64,000 bases of DNA from Fragilaria crotonensis (GCA_022925895.1 JAKSYS010000313.1:1-64000); one strand, 5' to 3'. Positions 44,284 through 57,882 are shown, counted from the stretch's first letter. Notes: a model not told the origin generated them from the letters alone. Made by a program: numbers and translations.

Positions 44284-45603
44284 TTACAAACTACGCTCGC
44301 GCAATCCAGGTTTTTCAAACAACGGGAAGAAGACCAAGCTTATCGCCGGAATCGAATACACAAGACGAGGATAAAAAGGACAAGAGTCGATTTTGAACGA
44401 TGCAACTATACAACACATTGTCTGCCGAACATCATCATCGACTTGTTTCCACGTCCGTGTTTTCGTCCTCTTGTGTTCCTGAGCCACGTCCGTTTGTGTG
44501 TTGAGAGTCATCTCGATGAATTCTCCTGCCTTGGTTTCTTCCGTTCCGTTCGTTGTTCTATTTCCTGCCTTTCCGTTCCCAGCTATCGTCTCCTCTTGCT
44601 GTGATTCAGCCTGCTCTTCAGCTTCCTTCTCGACAGCAGCCAATGGGTCAAGGCAGCGATGGATCCTCCCCAGATATTCTCCAACAAGTAAACGAAAATG
44701 AAATAAGGGCTTCCCGTTTCGCTTTGCGACTCCCATGGCAACAAGTCGCATCGACTTGCGGGCCGCCATCTCCTTTTTGCGCTCTCGTTTGGCAGCATTG
44801 TCATGTAAGATAAATTTGTAAGTCGTCAAATTCTGGGCTCGCAATTTGATGTGAAAGACAAGGAGCTGCAATATTAGAATCAAGGATACAGCATCGAATA
44901 GAACAAAGAACAAATTGCAAGCCACCACCACCTCCCAAAGATTGGCTGAAAACCACTCGTTCGCACGTTGCTTGGTGGTACCGCCAGCCAGAATATCAAC
45001 ACTTAGTGCGATAGCTATTGACGCATGCGTCACCAACAGAATGGTAATGCTCCACAGGGTCTTGTAGAAAAATGGATAGTTGCGCTCGCCAACGCAAGTA
45101 TTGAGCCATTGACAGTGATGGTCGAATTTCGCAATACACTTATTACAATACCGACAGTGCATAGACTGCTCTGCAACGTCATGTTCGCAGACCCAACAAT
45201 ACTTTGTTCCTTCTTCGTGATCCCCATTCTCCTTCGTGTCGTGCTCGTGATTGTCCACTAACACTCCTTCAGAGTGTTGGGGTACTTGCAAACCGGGGAG
45301 TTTGAGAATCTGTTTCCAGAATGGTCCAGTTAGCACCTCCTTGTATCCCTGTTCGGAGGCATATGAAATGCGAGGATCTATAGGATCAATCGCCGTGGCC
45401 ATGAATCCGAAGAGCGCAGACGCTCCGCAACAAGCAAGAAAGACCAACGTGCAGACAATCGAGGCTACTATTGGAAGAATGGGCGTGATGAAGAACAGGA
45501 ATTGCACCACGAGCGACGGGAGAACAAACCATGTGCTGATTTGCATTTTAGAGTGAGGCGACGCCAGTCCGTTATGGCGTTTCGTCGCAGACATGTCGTT
45601 CAT
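44284..45603 (-). CDS. DHHC-type protein S-palmitoyltransferase
   Basis: 439 residues from ATG 45603. Two membrane spans lie at about 25-72. The cysteine-rich domain is at 135-175 (CWVCEHDVAEQSMHCRYCNK, then CIAKFDHHCQWLNTCVGERN), with the catalytic DHHC at residues 161-164. Two more spans are at about 180-205 and 225-255 (FFVLFDAVSLILILQLLVFH). The four-span topology with the DHHC loop on the cytosolic side is standard. The enzyme attaches palmitate to cysteines of membrane proteins. The tail after the last span is long, basic then Glu/Gln-rich (EKEAEEQAESQQEETIAG), and the C-terminal end is hydrophobic (RLVYSIPAISLVFFPLF). No intron. Confidence 0.93.
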   Translation of the reverse strand: MNDMSATKRHNGLASPHSKMQISTWFVLPSLVVQFLFFITPILPIVASIVCTLVFLACCGASALFGFMATAIDPIDPRISYASEQGYKEVLTGPFWKQILKLPGLQVPQHSEGVLVDNHEHDTKENGDHEEGTKYCWVCEHDVAEQSMHCRYCNKCIAKFDHHCQWLNTCVGERNYPFFYKTLWSITILLVTHASIAIALSVDILAGGTTKQRANEWFSANLWEVVVACNLFFVLFDAVSLILILQLLVFHIKLRAQNLTTYKFILHDNAAKRERKKEMAARKSMRLVAMGVAKRNGKPLFHFRLLVGEYLGRIHRCLDPLAAVEKEAEEQAESQQEETIAGNGKAGNRTTNGTEETKAGEFIEMTLNTQTDVAQEHKRTKTRTWKQVDDDVRQTMCCIVASFKIDSCPFYPRLVYSIPAISLVFFPLFEKPGLRERSL

Positions 45604-46241
45604 AACGATCGAACGATGAATGAGGTAACGTGATGTAATGTATGTACAACGAGGCTTGCGATACCAAGCGAGCGATATCTAGTTGCGACAACCTGCCTTG
45701 ACAGCCTTAATACCGCAAGTAATCGGATATTGGCTATTGGCGAATAGTACCAGGTACGGTTGGAATGGAATAAACAATAAACGAAACGACGAGCTTGTTC
45801 ACCGTCCTGAGTCTGAACGCTGAACAACTGAACTTCAGACCATGTCCTCGGAGTAGAAGACTCCAGTATATTTTATTATATGCGTTAAAACTGGATAATA
45901 AATTTGTCTGCCGTTTTGTACATTTACCGGATTGTTTGTTGATATGAAAACGTCCGATAAATAACGGTTTTAGGGCCTGGGTGGCTGAAGCTAATTTTCT
46001 CTTTTTCCGGGACCTAATTCCTGTTGTATGCAAATAAATGCATTACCGTGTACAGTAGCAGTACGATGTTCAATGTGGTACTCCACTACTAAGTGCATAT
46101 AGTCCATGGAGTGCGCTATCATGCAGTACAAGTACCAGGTACAGTACCAGTTACTGCTCCTAGATGGGGTACACAGTACGGTAATCGCCGCTCAGATTGC
46201 ATCGTCGAAAACTTGTTGAAACTTGAAACTGGACAAACAGC
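45604..46241. other. Divergent spacer
   Basis: Between the minus-strand DHHC gene and the plus-strand RUS gene. GTAC motifs lie at 46075-46180 (TACCAGGTACAGTACCAG). It must hold both promoters. No gene is seen. Confidence 0.5.
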
Positions 46242-47703
46242 ATGATGAGTCGCAGGCTTCTTGCCCATGAAGCATCATGTAGAGTTACAGCTTCTCGCTG
46301 TCTTCGTTGCCCTTCCTCTGTTGCGCAATTTCTGAAACGTCGCCTGGCCTCATCAACTGCAAGAACCAGCGAACCAAAAATCGCGCATCCGATCAATCCA
46401 GGAGCACCCCATTCGACAACATGCACCGGCCATTCTCTACACAGCGAAGGATGACGACCAATCATGGTCCATTTCAAAAGTGACAACACATGATGACGGC
46501 AACGACGACAAAAGCAACGCATCCGTCTCCTTATCATCGACTTTCTTGTACAAGAACATTCTTTCCCACTTTCTCCCCGCCGATTACCCTTCAAGTGTGA
46601 CTGACGGTTACGCTCGCTTTGCAGCTCTTGGCTTTTGTGCTTCCGTCGCTGGAAGTGCTGCCATGGTCCTGTCGACTCAAACACTCTTGTTGGCTGTTGG
46701 TATTTTCGGTCATAATAGTATTGGTGGAAGCGGCCAGGATCATGACAATGCTGTCAATGCGGGTATCTTGGCTGGTGCATTGAACTGGGTTCTCAAGGAC
46801 GGCATTGGCCAATTGGGTGGCGTTTGGTTTGCTTCCTACATGGGCCGGAGTTCTCGAACATCTCAATTCGACGCCTCTCCGAAGTATTGGCGGATGGTGT
46901 CGGCACTTGTTCTCGATGCTGCGACGCTGTTGGAGATTACCTCCCCGTTGGTTCCGAGTGCACATGTGTTGGCAGTGGCATCAATTGCGAATGTGGGAAA
47001 GAATATTGGTTTCTTGACGGCGAGTGCCAGTCGTGCCGCTTTGCACCAATCGTTAGCCAAGGCCAACAATCTGGCTGATCTGACGGCCAAGGCTGGATCG
47101 CAATCTATGGCGGCGTCCTTGCTGGGAACAGCTGTAGGCATTGGACTGTCACCAATCTTGGGCGATGTGCAACACTTTATTTTGGGATTTGTTGGACTGT
47201 CATTAATCCACCTGGGATGCAATTATCTGTCGCTCAAGGCGGTTCAATTGTCGCATTTCGACAGACATCGATTGCATCTAGTTTTGGAGGCGTATTTCAA
47301 GGAGGAGGGTATCGTTTTGGACCCGGTCCAAGTTGCAAATCGAGAATCGTTCCTTCCGTTGCTATCGCATGATGATTCCCATACGTGGATCTCACTGGGA
47401 TCAACGATTCGAGAGATGGGTGGCCCGGCAAAGGTAGTAGAATCGTCAGTGAGTGCTAGTCAATCTTACGTCTTGGTATCGCATAACGAACGACTTCATC
47501 TGGTCTTTCATGATAATGCAAGAGCGTCGGACATGATGCAGGGGATGCACCATGCGTACTGGTTGCACTGTCACGGTTGTGATGACGCTGGCATGCGCCT
47601 TGCTGATCTCGCAAGGTTCTGCTCAGAACTTCAAGAGAAGGGATGGAACGTGACAATGCTACGAATTGAGCCACCGAATGCGGTTCGAATCAGTGTGAAT
47701 TAG
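46242..47703 (+). CDS. RUS-family protein (DUF647, ROOT UVB SENSITIVE-like)
   Basis: The family core starts at LPADYPSSVTDGYARFAALG and continues SVAGSAAMVLSTQTLLLAVG, LNWVLKDGIGQLGGVWFASY, SPKYWRMVSALVLDAATLLE, SIANVGKNIGFLTASASRAA and DLTAKAGSQSMAASLLGTAV. These are the 'WPxxVxxxY..Y......lq.....lst.a.l.a.G.........a..nWvlkdg.G.lg' blocks of DUF647. The C-terminal part is a soluble domain (EGIVLDPVQVANRESFLPLL). The 46480-47703 frame lacks a useful ATG. A tentative model joins 46242-46278 (MMSRRLLAHEAS) to 46370-47703 across a 91-nt GTAGAG...ACCAG intron, giving 456 residues. The resulting N-terminus is basic and could be an organellar leader. Plant RUS proteins act in UV-B sensing, auxin transport and plastid or root development. 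The biochemical role is unknown. Confidence 0.85.
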
Positions 47704-48122
47704 ATGGGGTTATTCTGATTTATCATGAAATCATAGAGTTTGTGAAGAATGCAGCTTCTCTCAAGTGGACCTTAAAGTGTGTCGTTGCAACCTCGTACCC
47801 TGGAATCTATCTAGCCTCTTCCAAGTAATGAAGGAGGAGAGGTCCCATGACATCGTTGTAAACCATTTGTGGCACCAAAAACTTGGAGTGGTAAAGCCAA
47901 AAAGTAAAGAAGACCAGAATGGCAGCGAACTCCAATGAACATCGAGCGCAGCATAGTTTCATTGCAAAGGAACGAATCCCGCTTCAAGCTTCATTTCCAG
48001 AGATTGCTTGCTGGGAGCGTGTCGAATTGCAGAATCAGCACGGGCGTGAGGCAGCCGCGACACTCCGACCGAACATCATCACCGATCACGACCTTATGTG
48101 TGAGCGAAGATTCGCCTAACTC
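47704..48122. other. Convergent spacer, nothing evident
   Basis: 3' ends of RUS (plus) and VPS13 (minus). Frames at 47919-48210 overlap the VPS13 end and are not supported. Confidence 0.5.
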
Positions 48123-51100
48123 CTATCGTCTCGATGATTTTTTCGTAGGCGACTGGAAGGCACCACCGATACCCTTTCCAATGGTCTTTACGCCGGAAAA
48201 GAGGCCATGACCCACCGACAGAACTCCGTCGGCAGCTCCCATCACAGCTGACTCTACGCCTTGTCCAACTCCGTTGCCGATGGACGCTGCCCCTTCCGCA
48301 AATCCAGCAATCACAGCTTTTCCATCACCGCTCGACACTCCTTTCCCGATTCCCTTCCCGGCAATCAAGAAGCCGCCAGTCACACCGCCAACCACCTGCC
48401 CGACACCTTTTCCAGCCCCTTTGAGTACTTTCCCGGCACCCGTGCCAACACCGATGACTGTGCCACCGATTCCTTCACCTAACCCTGAAACTACACTGTT
48501 CACGCCTGCCCCTAGAGCTCGTGCTCCAACCTTTTCACTGGCATTTTCTATTCCTTCGCCGATATTCTTTGTCATCGACGACAGCCCCCCACCGAGTCCG
48601 TGGCCAACTTTTTTGGCCAGGAAGTCGGCGCTCTTGCCTACCAAGTTGCCTGTCGCACGCAAAACGTCACCCTCTACGAATTCGTCATCGCCTTCTTGCC
48701 GTGCGGCCAAGAACTTCCAATCTTGAAAGTTTGCAGCCGAAAGGATCGAAACTACCTTGAGTTTCATCCTTGACACATACACAGCTGAAATGATTTCAAA
48801 CAATCGACTTGGTGGGCCCTTGATGTTGTGGCCTTCATACCTAGCGAACTTCAGCTCCGCCTTGTCAAGGGTGAACTTAAGCCTGGTCGTGAAGTAATTG
48901 ACAAGCTTCGCTCCACTGACGTCGCGAACCAGCTTGTATCGGGATGCCTGAGGTCGACGCTGGAACGATACCACCAAACAGAACGGTGACACACGGGCCT
49001 TATTTACGTCAATCAGTCTGTCACTGGGTGGAGCTGTGTACTCACTTCGGTCATCCTTCGCTTCACCTTCCGAGACAGCAATGCGATAATCACCAGTGGT
49101 GTCGTCCCATTCGAGTCCAATGGTAATGCCTGATATTGCAGTCGTTTCTCGGAAAATGCGATCTGCTATGTCGAAGAGCTTCCATACGAAATCTTCGCTT
49201 GTCTTGATAACGATAGCGTCTGAGACGCCGCGGACGTGGGCCAAATTAAGGTCAACCAAATCAATCTTGACCAAATCGGCGTCCAAGGGACCTCGCGTCC
49301 TAATGCAAAGATCGCAGAAACTGATTTTTGAGGACGTAGAATCAAAAACGATAGGGTACATAGTTCTGGGAGTTTTGTCAAGGATTTGAAGATTGTGGAT
49401 AACAAGCGATAGTTGTGAGCGCTCTGGAGAGATTTGTGTGTTCATGGATCGAAGCTGTTGGATCTCTTCATCCTTGAAAATTCGCTGCCAATCAATCGTA
49501 AACTGACAAAAACGGATAGTGCATATAGGATCCTTTGTCTTCGTCGCGGATACCTCACGCCCGACGGGGTCCTTTGGATTTAATTGCTTGAAACGGTCAA
49601 CAACCGCATCCAAGAAAGGCGTTCGGATTTCAGAGCTTGGATCTTTCGTCTCACACAGAGTGACGTGGAGTTCTGACCATCTCACGCGCATACGAACGAG
49701 ATCCCGTTCAAAGATGCTTGTTGAGGGCACTAGATTATTGAAAGAATCACCGAACTTGACTTCTCCCAGCTTCACTACCAACCTGGAATCGCCGCCTCCG
49801 ATTACGGTCTGTACAGGGACAATGCCTAAAGGATACCCATCGATCGACTTGACCATAGCCAGTTGATGCTTCAAATCATCGACTCTGAGGGGCCCAGCTC
49901 GACCGGAAAAGTCCAAGTAATCGAGAGTGAAGACAAGGCCCAACTTCGGGTGGGGTGACACCGGAGCCATCGCGCGCGGTTCGATCAGCACTTCAGCTCC
50001 GATCTGGCGAATGACCACACGGTGACAGCGGCTTGCGTTGTATACCACGAATTCTGGGATAATATGGAGCTCAGATTGAAAGGAATCGACAAGAGTCCTG
50101 TACATGAAGAAACCAGTACTCGAGCCGTCCTCCCACTTGACGGCCGAGGATTCGATGCCTCCACCGCATATTGAAACATCCTCGATTCGGAAGACCTGGC
50201 TTCGTTGGATGCCATTCTCGCCTTCCATTGTCATGCGCAAAAGCCGGAGAAGCGCCCGTGACGATGGAAGCAACGATATTCTAAAGTTCAATTTTGTGGA
50301 AGCAAAAGCGCTCAATGGGGATGAAATTGTCATTTTGGAGCTGCTGAAGGATTGCCGAGCGCTCGAACTCCGCGGGTTGAAAACTGGATTATCTGACCAC
50401 GCAACCTGTTCGAAAAGCATGCTTCCTGTATGATCCACTCCATAATTGCAAACCGTAAGAAGGTACGTCCTCATAGCATCGCTTGTGTTTGGAAGTGACG
50501 AGGAATTGACTTCCAGCGAGTGCGCCCTAGGGAGGGATGGAAGACCGCGTTCCGCCGATAGTCCAGGACCTTCGAACTGTTCGAAAGTTGCCTCAGTCAA
50601 GTCCTCGCCGTTCTCAACAATGAAAAATGGCATGCCCATGTTGTTCGTGGCAATTTCGGTAAAATCCGAAGTATGCACGAAAGGAAATTCACACCTGATA
50701 GGTTCTGGAAGTTGGAATTCTCTCACCATCGGTAGGTCAACCCAGGTGCCTTTCATCCAATCGGACGTTCCGCCACTGATTGGAAGGTCAGCACACTTAA
50801 CGCTAACAGCGAGTGATGGTCCGGGCGTAAACACTTCCACGAAATCCATGGGAGCAAGTGTGTGGACAGTTTCGAACTCGGTTCGCTGGTGCAAATCAAC
50901 GCAGGAGGCGCCAGTGAATGTATGAGGCATTGGCGTTTTAATGAGCAGCTTCACAGGAATGGAGTTTCGCAGGGTTGCTCGAGGCTCAAGGGCTATATCG
51001 ACAAAGGGGTGCTTGCCTTCTACAACATATATCCTCATACGGACAAGCACCACAAACGGGTCTGGAAGACTAGCAGCGGCGGTCTCGCTCCGTCGTGCAG

Positions 51101-54100
51101 AGCACACTGTGTCCACCACTAGCTCTGTGGTACCGCTTTCAACCAGAGCAAGGAGCTCATGGAATGACGGCACAATAACTTCCCCCAAAAGTTCGCTAAC
51201 GAGGCCTTGGTTTGGAAGCGATGGCGAGAGAGTGATCACAGGCTTGACAGACGCATCCTCGAAGTGTCTTAATAATTTGAGAGGGAGACCAACCGCGCTT
51301 GATTTTTCGGTGATTTCATCACCGACGAACGACATGGGACTCTGGCGTCGCGAGCGCCCATCGCACATTCCAAGATCTTTCTTTGACTTCCCGCAGGAAA
51401 CAGACACATGGAACGGGATCATGGTTTGGTTGCTCATATCGACTTGGCTTCCAACCCGAAGTACCTATGGATAAGAAGAAAAGATTAGGGAACGCTCTAA
51501 GGTTTCGCGCAGAGTTCACGTCGGCACCTACCATGGACTTCGCTTCTTTTCGAAGATGTGTAATCACAACTGTGCCATCGTCAAATTTGTGTATCTTCCG
51601 CGGCTGACCAAGCTCGACATCGATATGGTCGATAGAAATAGTATGTTCTTCAACGTAGAGCTTCAATCGTTTTGGACGGGCGACTTCTTGGCCGTAAAGG
51701 CGACGACCCCCGAAACCATTGCCACTGGGTGGCTCAAATCGAAAATACTGTATGAACCCTGGGCAGCAAACTCGTTTGGACTCTGATTTCTCGTCGGTAT
51801 CCACTGAAAAGAAGATGTTCATCCCAGTTGCGTTTTCGACACCATACGGCAGAGAGGTGATCAGTCTTCTGGTGGCACTTGCAGCAAGAGCCTTGCGCTT
51901 TAAATTTGACCTGTGCAAAGTCTGCTGCACTGCAGAATCGATTGCCCTAGAGTACGTGGACCACATTCTGCTCGCTCCATTAAGGCTCGACAATAAGTGT
52001 TCAGAGAATGAGAGATAGCAAGGGAAGCACTCAATGTCGAGCGTCGTAGAAAGCCTGTTCGTCCTGTAGCGCTTGCTCACTCCTCTTGCAGTGTTGAAAG
52101 TTACCTCCCACGGCTTGGACAAAAGCTCTTGCCAGGAGTTAATCGACGAGTCAAAATAGTCTGCAGCAAGGGTGCAGTTCAAATGTGCATCGAACAGCGG
52201 CTCCAGCTTTGAGAGATGCATTCCCATTCTCACCTCGCCGCCGAGCACTACATTGGAAGAGCCAACTCTCAAAAGGGGCTCGTCTAAACCTTGCAAATCA
52301 TTGACGAGAGTAATCGTGACCTTGGGCAAAGTAACGCGAACCTTCCAATGGTATGGCGCCTTGTCGGTGGGAACGTTTTTAGTAGTGGGAGGACGCGTCA
52401 TCTGTTATAGAGCTGTGAGAGCCTGATATGTCTGTGTCGGTCTTGACACTCTGGTCGCCAGATTCAAGTGCAGCAGAAAGCGCCGAAATTCTTTGGACCT
52501 CCTCGTCGCTAAGCTGGCTATCTGGTTGCGGAGGCCGAGAAAGAGTGTCGCGTTTCTCAGTCGATTCGGTCAGACCAGTTGCAATGACCTCGAGCAGGGC
52601 CACATTCTGCATTGATACAGTGATGTCGACATCAGATAAGGTCACAGCCCTGATCTCAATCTCTGCTGACCGCCCTTCCGCGTTAAGGAGGTTGTAGAAA
52701 AGCGAAAAGGACGTCGGTTCGAGGATCTGCAGGGGCCTAGTAAGCTCAAAACCGTAAGCTGTGTAGGCTTCCAACTTGCCTCCGTGGACATCTATGTCAG
52801 TCTTCCTTTCTACTCCAGTCTCGACTTCACACTCCTGCAGGTATTTCAACTCTATGTCACCCTGGACAACAATAGATTCCGCTGTTGCTCGCCCGTCGCT
52901 GACGGACGTGCTCGACGAACCTAAGTCAACAAGAACAAGCTGACACCTGGAAGCTGATAGTGAAAATGAGAAGGTTTGCGTTTCCAGGGAGAACATTGTT
53001 TCAATTGAGTCAAGACCGTCTAAAATCTCGACGTGATGGTCACCCATCTCATTCGACTCGACAGCGATGTGGGGCTTGCCTTGCGTCGGGATGGACACGA
53101 AATCGACGAGATCGGAGACCGCGTCAGGAATGAGTAAAACTCTGGGAGAACCAATGGTCATGTCTACCGATGTAGTTCGAGTTTTCTTGTCCTTGAAGTA
53201 AGAGACTTGAAAAACCTCTGTCTCGTTTGTCTCAATAGAAGATCGATCGAAGAGATGAGTGAACTGGCGCCCTGAAGATTCTGCTCGTTTGTCCTGGCAG
53301 ATTAAATTGTGAAGTGCGACCCTCATTGTAGTCTGCTGTTGGTCCGGGATAAAATCCAAGCCAGTCACAATTCGGACAGCTTCAATACGCACCAAGGATT
53401 CCGAACGTCCACGTTTGAACATTTCAAGGCACATGGCATCGAGCGTCATGTTCACGTACATGCGACTTTCCTTGGTGACGAATGCGACCCCCGCATGTGT
53501 CATGGCCTGTGTCGCCTCCTGAGGCGCACGCCGCTCACTGCCATCGTCGAGGACGACTAATCTCGACGCGTCTATGGCAGAGATCTCTGTGGCGTCCGAC
53601 CGCCTGAGGTAACTTCTCTCTTCGCCAACATTGCTCTCGAGGGTAAGCATGAGTTGTGCGTAATGTTCCTTGGAAAGGAGAAACGACGCTCGTGATAGAT
53701 GGACATCGACTCGCATGGCTTGGTCATCCAATGTTCCTATACCTTCGGGGCGTAGCTGGACATTAATGTCAGCGTGAAGAGCGTCTTCGACTATCGACAC
53801 GAAGGATTCGTCACTCAATAAGACTTCCCCCAATGACATAACAGCGGCCCCTCCTCCAGGGTGTGGAAAAGATGTATAGGTCGCCCACATGTTTCCAGTT
53901 CGAAGTACAAAGAAGCGATGGCTCAATGCGGACTCCGGAAGAATCAAATCAAAACCCACTGCCTTCAGAGCGAAGATTTTGTTGCCTTGATTTCCAGAAG
54001 CAGCCAGCTCAAGTGCAGCATTTGCTGCAGTCGAAGCAGCCTGCGCCGTCAAGGCTCCTAGTATACCATCGTTTACGTAGTCGACTAACGTCATTACCTG

Positions 54101-57100
54101 AGCATGGACGTACACACATGTCATAGGAGAAATGATAACATCAGCAAAGGTTTCGACGTGCTCGGAACCAGCCTGGTCACTTGCTCCGCCTCTACTCAGT
54201 ACGGCTTGCTTCCCATTGTAGTATTTGACAGAAAGAAGACTTGAAGATGCGCTTGCCGATAAACCGACGATGGTATGATACGCTTCGTTCGCAGAACTCA
54301 ACGGCGCAGCAACTTGAAGGTCGCCAAGTTCAAGGTCTACCCGTGAATCAGACTGCAACGACACCATCGATATAGATGTATCCTTCATGGTAAGTCTGTA
54401 GAGGGGGAGATCGTCTCTAACGGAATTGAGCATAACCTCAAACTTTGTCATGGTCGCTTTCAACAACAATGGACCACTTCGACTTGCGTCCTCCTGAGTG
54501 ATGCTCCGAACTGAGGGACGATGTGGGTATTGGTGCGAGGTTGGACTACGCGGGGACGCAAGCCTCTCCTCCTTGACCTTCGAATTGGCAGAATCAGCTA
54601 TTTCCTGCAATGCGGATGTCAAGACAGTAATCGCGCGTGGGTTCCAGTGCACATAAAGGCTAGCAAAAGCAGCCTTCAAGAGCGGTCCACAATGCCCATT
54701 TTCGTCAAAAGGCTCAGACGACGTAAATGGATCTGATACGAAACCTTTCGTTTCTCCTGGACTGTAATATGTTATATCAGCCAAACCGGAAGCCCCGTCC
54801 TTGGCGGTTGATCGAAGAAACTGTTCGATATCGTCAAAAACATTGTACTCTCCACTGAGCGCCAGCTCGTCAGCGCTTCGCGGGAGTGTTGAGTGGGCGA
54901 CGAGCCGCTGGCGTCTAGGCGTGGAGGATTCAAGCATATCAAGAATCCAGAACCATCCCATGCACACTCTGCTCTGGATTGCACCCTCCATCGTTTGACC
55001 AAAGGACGCCGAAGCAGACACGAGATGCGCCTCCACACCATCACCCTTTTCGCGATCAAGATACAACGACAGACGCTTCAGATGAATCATTACATAAACT
55101 TTCATGCCTTCCTCAGAACCCGTAGCGCCAGATTCTGCAACCACGTTGTTGGGTTCTGGAGGATTTGACAATGATGGTCCTGTTGAGGGCTTCACCTCAT
55201 CATCAATTATGACCAGACCTGAATCTTGCTCGCTTGAATCGAGGCCTAGCTTGGTAGCTATATGACTCCAAACATTTATCACAGATAAAGCGTCAGAAAC
55301 TTGCCGAGGTGAGGCTCGCAGGCTCAAGGAAGGGAATGACCCGAAGAATGAAAGCCGAGCAGACGCTTCATTCGGCACCGCCAAAATGCCACAAGAAAGC
55401 GTCGCAGATACTGGTTCAATGACTGGCTTCGTTTTGCGAAGGTGGTCCTTGACGGATATTGTCCCACTTGCTGTCAGTATTTCTTTGGCTTTGCCAACCG
55501 AGAACCCTAAGTTCTCAAGAGAAACGTTCCCAACATCAAGCGCAATGTCTTCTCCTTCCTTCTGAGTAAGGGCCCACTCGATAACTTGAGGCGTTGCACG
55601 TCGTTTGTTCCCATAGGCAATGTTCACGTGCCCGAAGTCAACGAGGAGGACAGTGCTTTCGTAGTGACAGCAACTCTCAGGGAAAATCAAAACTGGCGCT
55701 TGAATGTCACAGTCGACAGTCCACAATGACTTTTCCTTGTTCTTCGCTTTCCAGGCCTCTGTCAAGGCGCTTGACAGCTGATCGGAAAATGTTGGTTGAG
55801 CATCGACGTCGAGCAGAACGCCATCGCCGTCAAGAAGGGACGCTGGCCCGCTGTCAGCATCGAAAAAGAGATCAACTGAACCACTCAGGGATTCACGCAA
55901 AATTGGGTTCTGCGGGTTCCTTGCGGAGAATGTATCTCCCCCAAGAGAGAAAAACTTCTTGGTTTCCAGAGCTAACATGGGAGAAGCCACCATTTCGAAG
56001 GCAACCATCGAGAGACGAAGCTCCTGATCTCCGCTCTTGGTCTTGGCATACTTCAACTCCAACGCCTTTGAATCTGCATTCCCAAGATTTCGTAACACCA
56101 TGGGAAACAGCGTGCTCAAGGTCACCAAATCGCGCACGTCCATACTGGATAGAGCAAAATCGAACTTTAGGGATCCATCAGCGTTAGCGTTGAACGACGT
56201 GTTGACTGTCCCCATGTGGAGAGTGGTCAAAGGGCGGTTTGCGTTTCGCAAATCAACCTGAAGGGCTCCCAACTCGAAACTCATATCGCACAACCACGAA
56301 TCGTTGGAAAGCTCGAAATCCTCGGCTTGCTCTAAACTCACGGCCTCGAGTTCTTTCATCTCGTCGACAGTCAATGTGATTGGCGGGGCGTCTGCAGTAC
56401 TTGCCACTTTGCTTGCACTGTTTCCAAAGAAAGATGACAGGTAACCTGTTGAGGGTTTCTTCTCACGATCACCATGCTTTGATCGCTCCAGATCTGCCTG
56501 TGCATCGGCAATTGACCTCCAAGTCATGAGACCATCAATAGATATAGTGCGATCAGATTCAATCTCCTTTAGTTTTCGATTCTCGTCAATCGTAAGTGGC
56601 GTCATCCACGACGATGATGCCGAGTGAGCGTGACGCTTGTAGAGAGGCAGGTATTCCTTTCGCTTCTGGAAGGCAAGATAGAACTCCACCCAGAGGTGCT
56701 TTCCCTTGAGTCGACGCACACAACAAAACGCATAGCGCCACCATGCTTTGACCGTTTGGCGCGTGATGCGAGACATCGGTCGGTATTCAGGAAAGATTGG
56801 CTTTGGAGCATTTTTTGGGGCTAGAGACTTGGAAATCTTGTGAAGTTGCTCAAGCTGTGACCTCAAGAGCACAATTGAGAGTCTTGATAGCTCCGATCGA
56901 AGCAAGTACTTGGGAAACTCGATACATCGGGTGCTATCTGATTGCCGAAGCCTGGCTTCAAAAGAAAGTGGTTGTAGAATATAGGTATGCGCGGTCAGGG
57001 CCTGCGAATTTTCAGAAATAGTGAACGGTGTTTTCTCGTCCAGATATAAGCCAAAGCCATTAATGTGAAGCAATTTGTCAAGAAAAGAGTCTTGTCCGCC

Positions 57101-57754
57101 AAGTGTTCTGTCGACGAAGGTACGGTTGCCATCACGGTCAGTCGTGACGAGGGAAAGGGATTGCAGTATCACTCCTGCGGAACATGCGTGATTCCTGAAG
57201 ACAATGTGCACATCTTCGATTTCCACTTGTAAATTTTCGACAATTCTTCTCACGAGGCGAGCACTGAAGGACGCTTGGCTGGCGTTCTGCGCGTCGTCGG
57301 GGTCAACGGCGAGCTTCTTCAGAGCATCTGCCTGTCGTCGATAGTCGTCATAGAGCTTGATTGAGTGAAAACGAGCATTACTCAATTGCTCTGCAATTTT
57401 CTCTTCACTCAAGATTGATTTCAATGGATCTCCAGATTTCCTGTGACATGGTTCCAACACGATCTTGAGGCCCTTCGCGCGAAACACGACCGACCGACTC
57501 GAGATCCTCGCCCATGGAACGTCAATCTTGAGCGAGTCAAAACGACCACCACTAACGCGAAAGGGCAAGGCGAGATTCGGAGCTTCGGCTGCTTGGCGAT
57601 CAAGCTCTGCATTTACTGCACCAATGTTTAATTCCAATGAGTTCAATTCGATTTGGCCATTCCAAAGGGCGACATTCAGGCTTTCTGAATCCAAATTCTT
57701 GACATACTTCCCAATGGTGGATTCCAGGACATCAAGGATTGCCTTCTTTGCCAT
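48123..57754 (-). CDS. VPS13: Vacuolar protein sorting-associated protein 13 (VPS13), bridge-like lipid transfer protein
   Basis: Three exons by frame and splice reconstruction: 52499-57754, 51532-52401 and 48123-51464. The intron 51465-51531 (GTAGGT...CCATAG) is firm. The intron 52402-52498 (GTCCAA...AACAG) is one of several ways to join the frames. The total is 3,155 residues, the normal size. The chorein N domain opens the protein (MAKKAILDVLESTIGKYVKN, LDSESLNVALWNGQIELNSL). The middle holds the long repeating beta-groove. A VAB/SHR-BD-like part lies in exons 2-3 (ATGMNIFFSVDTDEKSESKR). The end is a string of Gly-rich amphipathic repeats (GLGGGLSSMTKNIGEGIENA, then AGKVLKGAGKGVGQVVGGVT), as in the ATG2_C-like region of VPS13. 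VPS13 spans organelle contact sites and conducts bulk phospholipid. The C-terminal Gly-rich repeats number about 15 and replace a longer PH-like end. An alternative model has a different second donor. Confidence 0.92.
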
Positions 57755-57882
57755 CCTGCTCTATGAATCGTTGTACTATTGTTAGAGACAGATGTGCTGG
57801 TGTGGCGGCCGTTCCACTTATCAACGACTGATTGGAACTTGAGGTTTTAAAAATGGGAATTCGGTTCGGACGTCTCCTTGTA

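Noticed and set aside
53863-56261. Several plus-strand frames across VPS13, up to 197 codons
   Set aside because: Antisense shadows of a very long conserved minus-strand exon.
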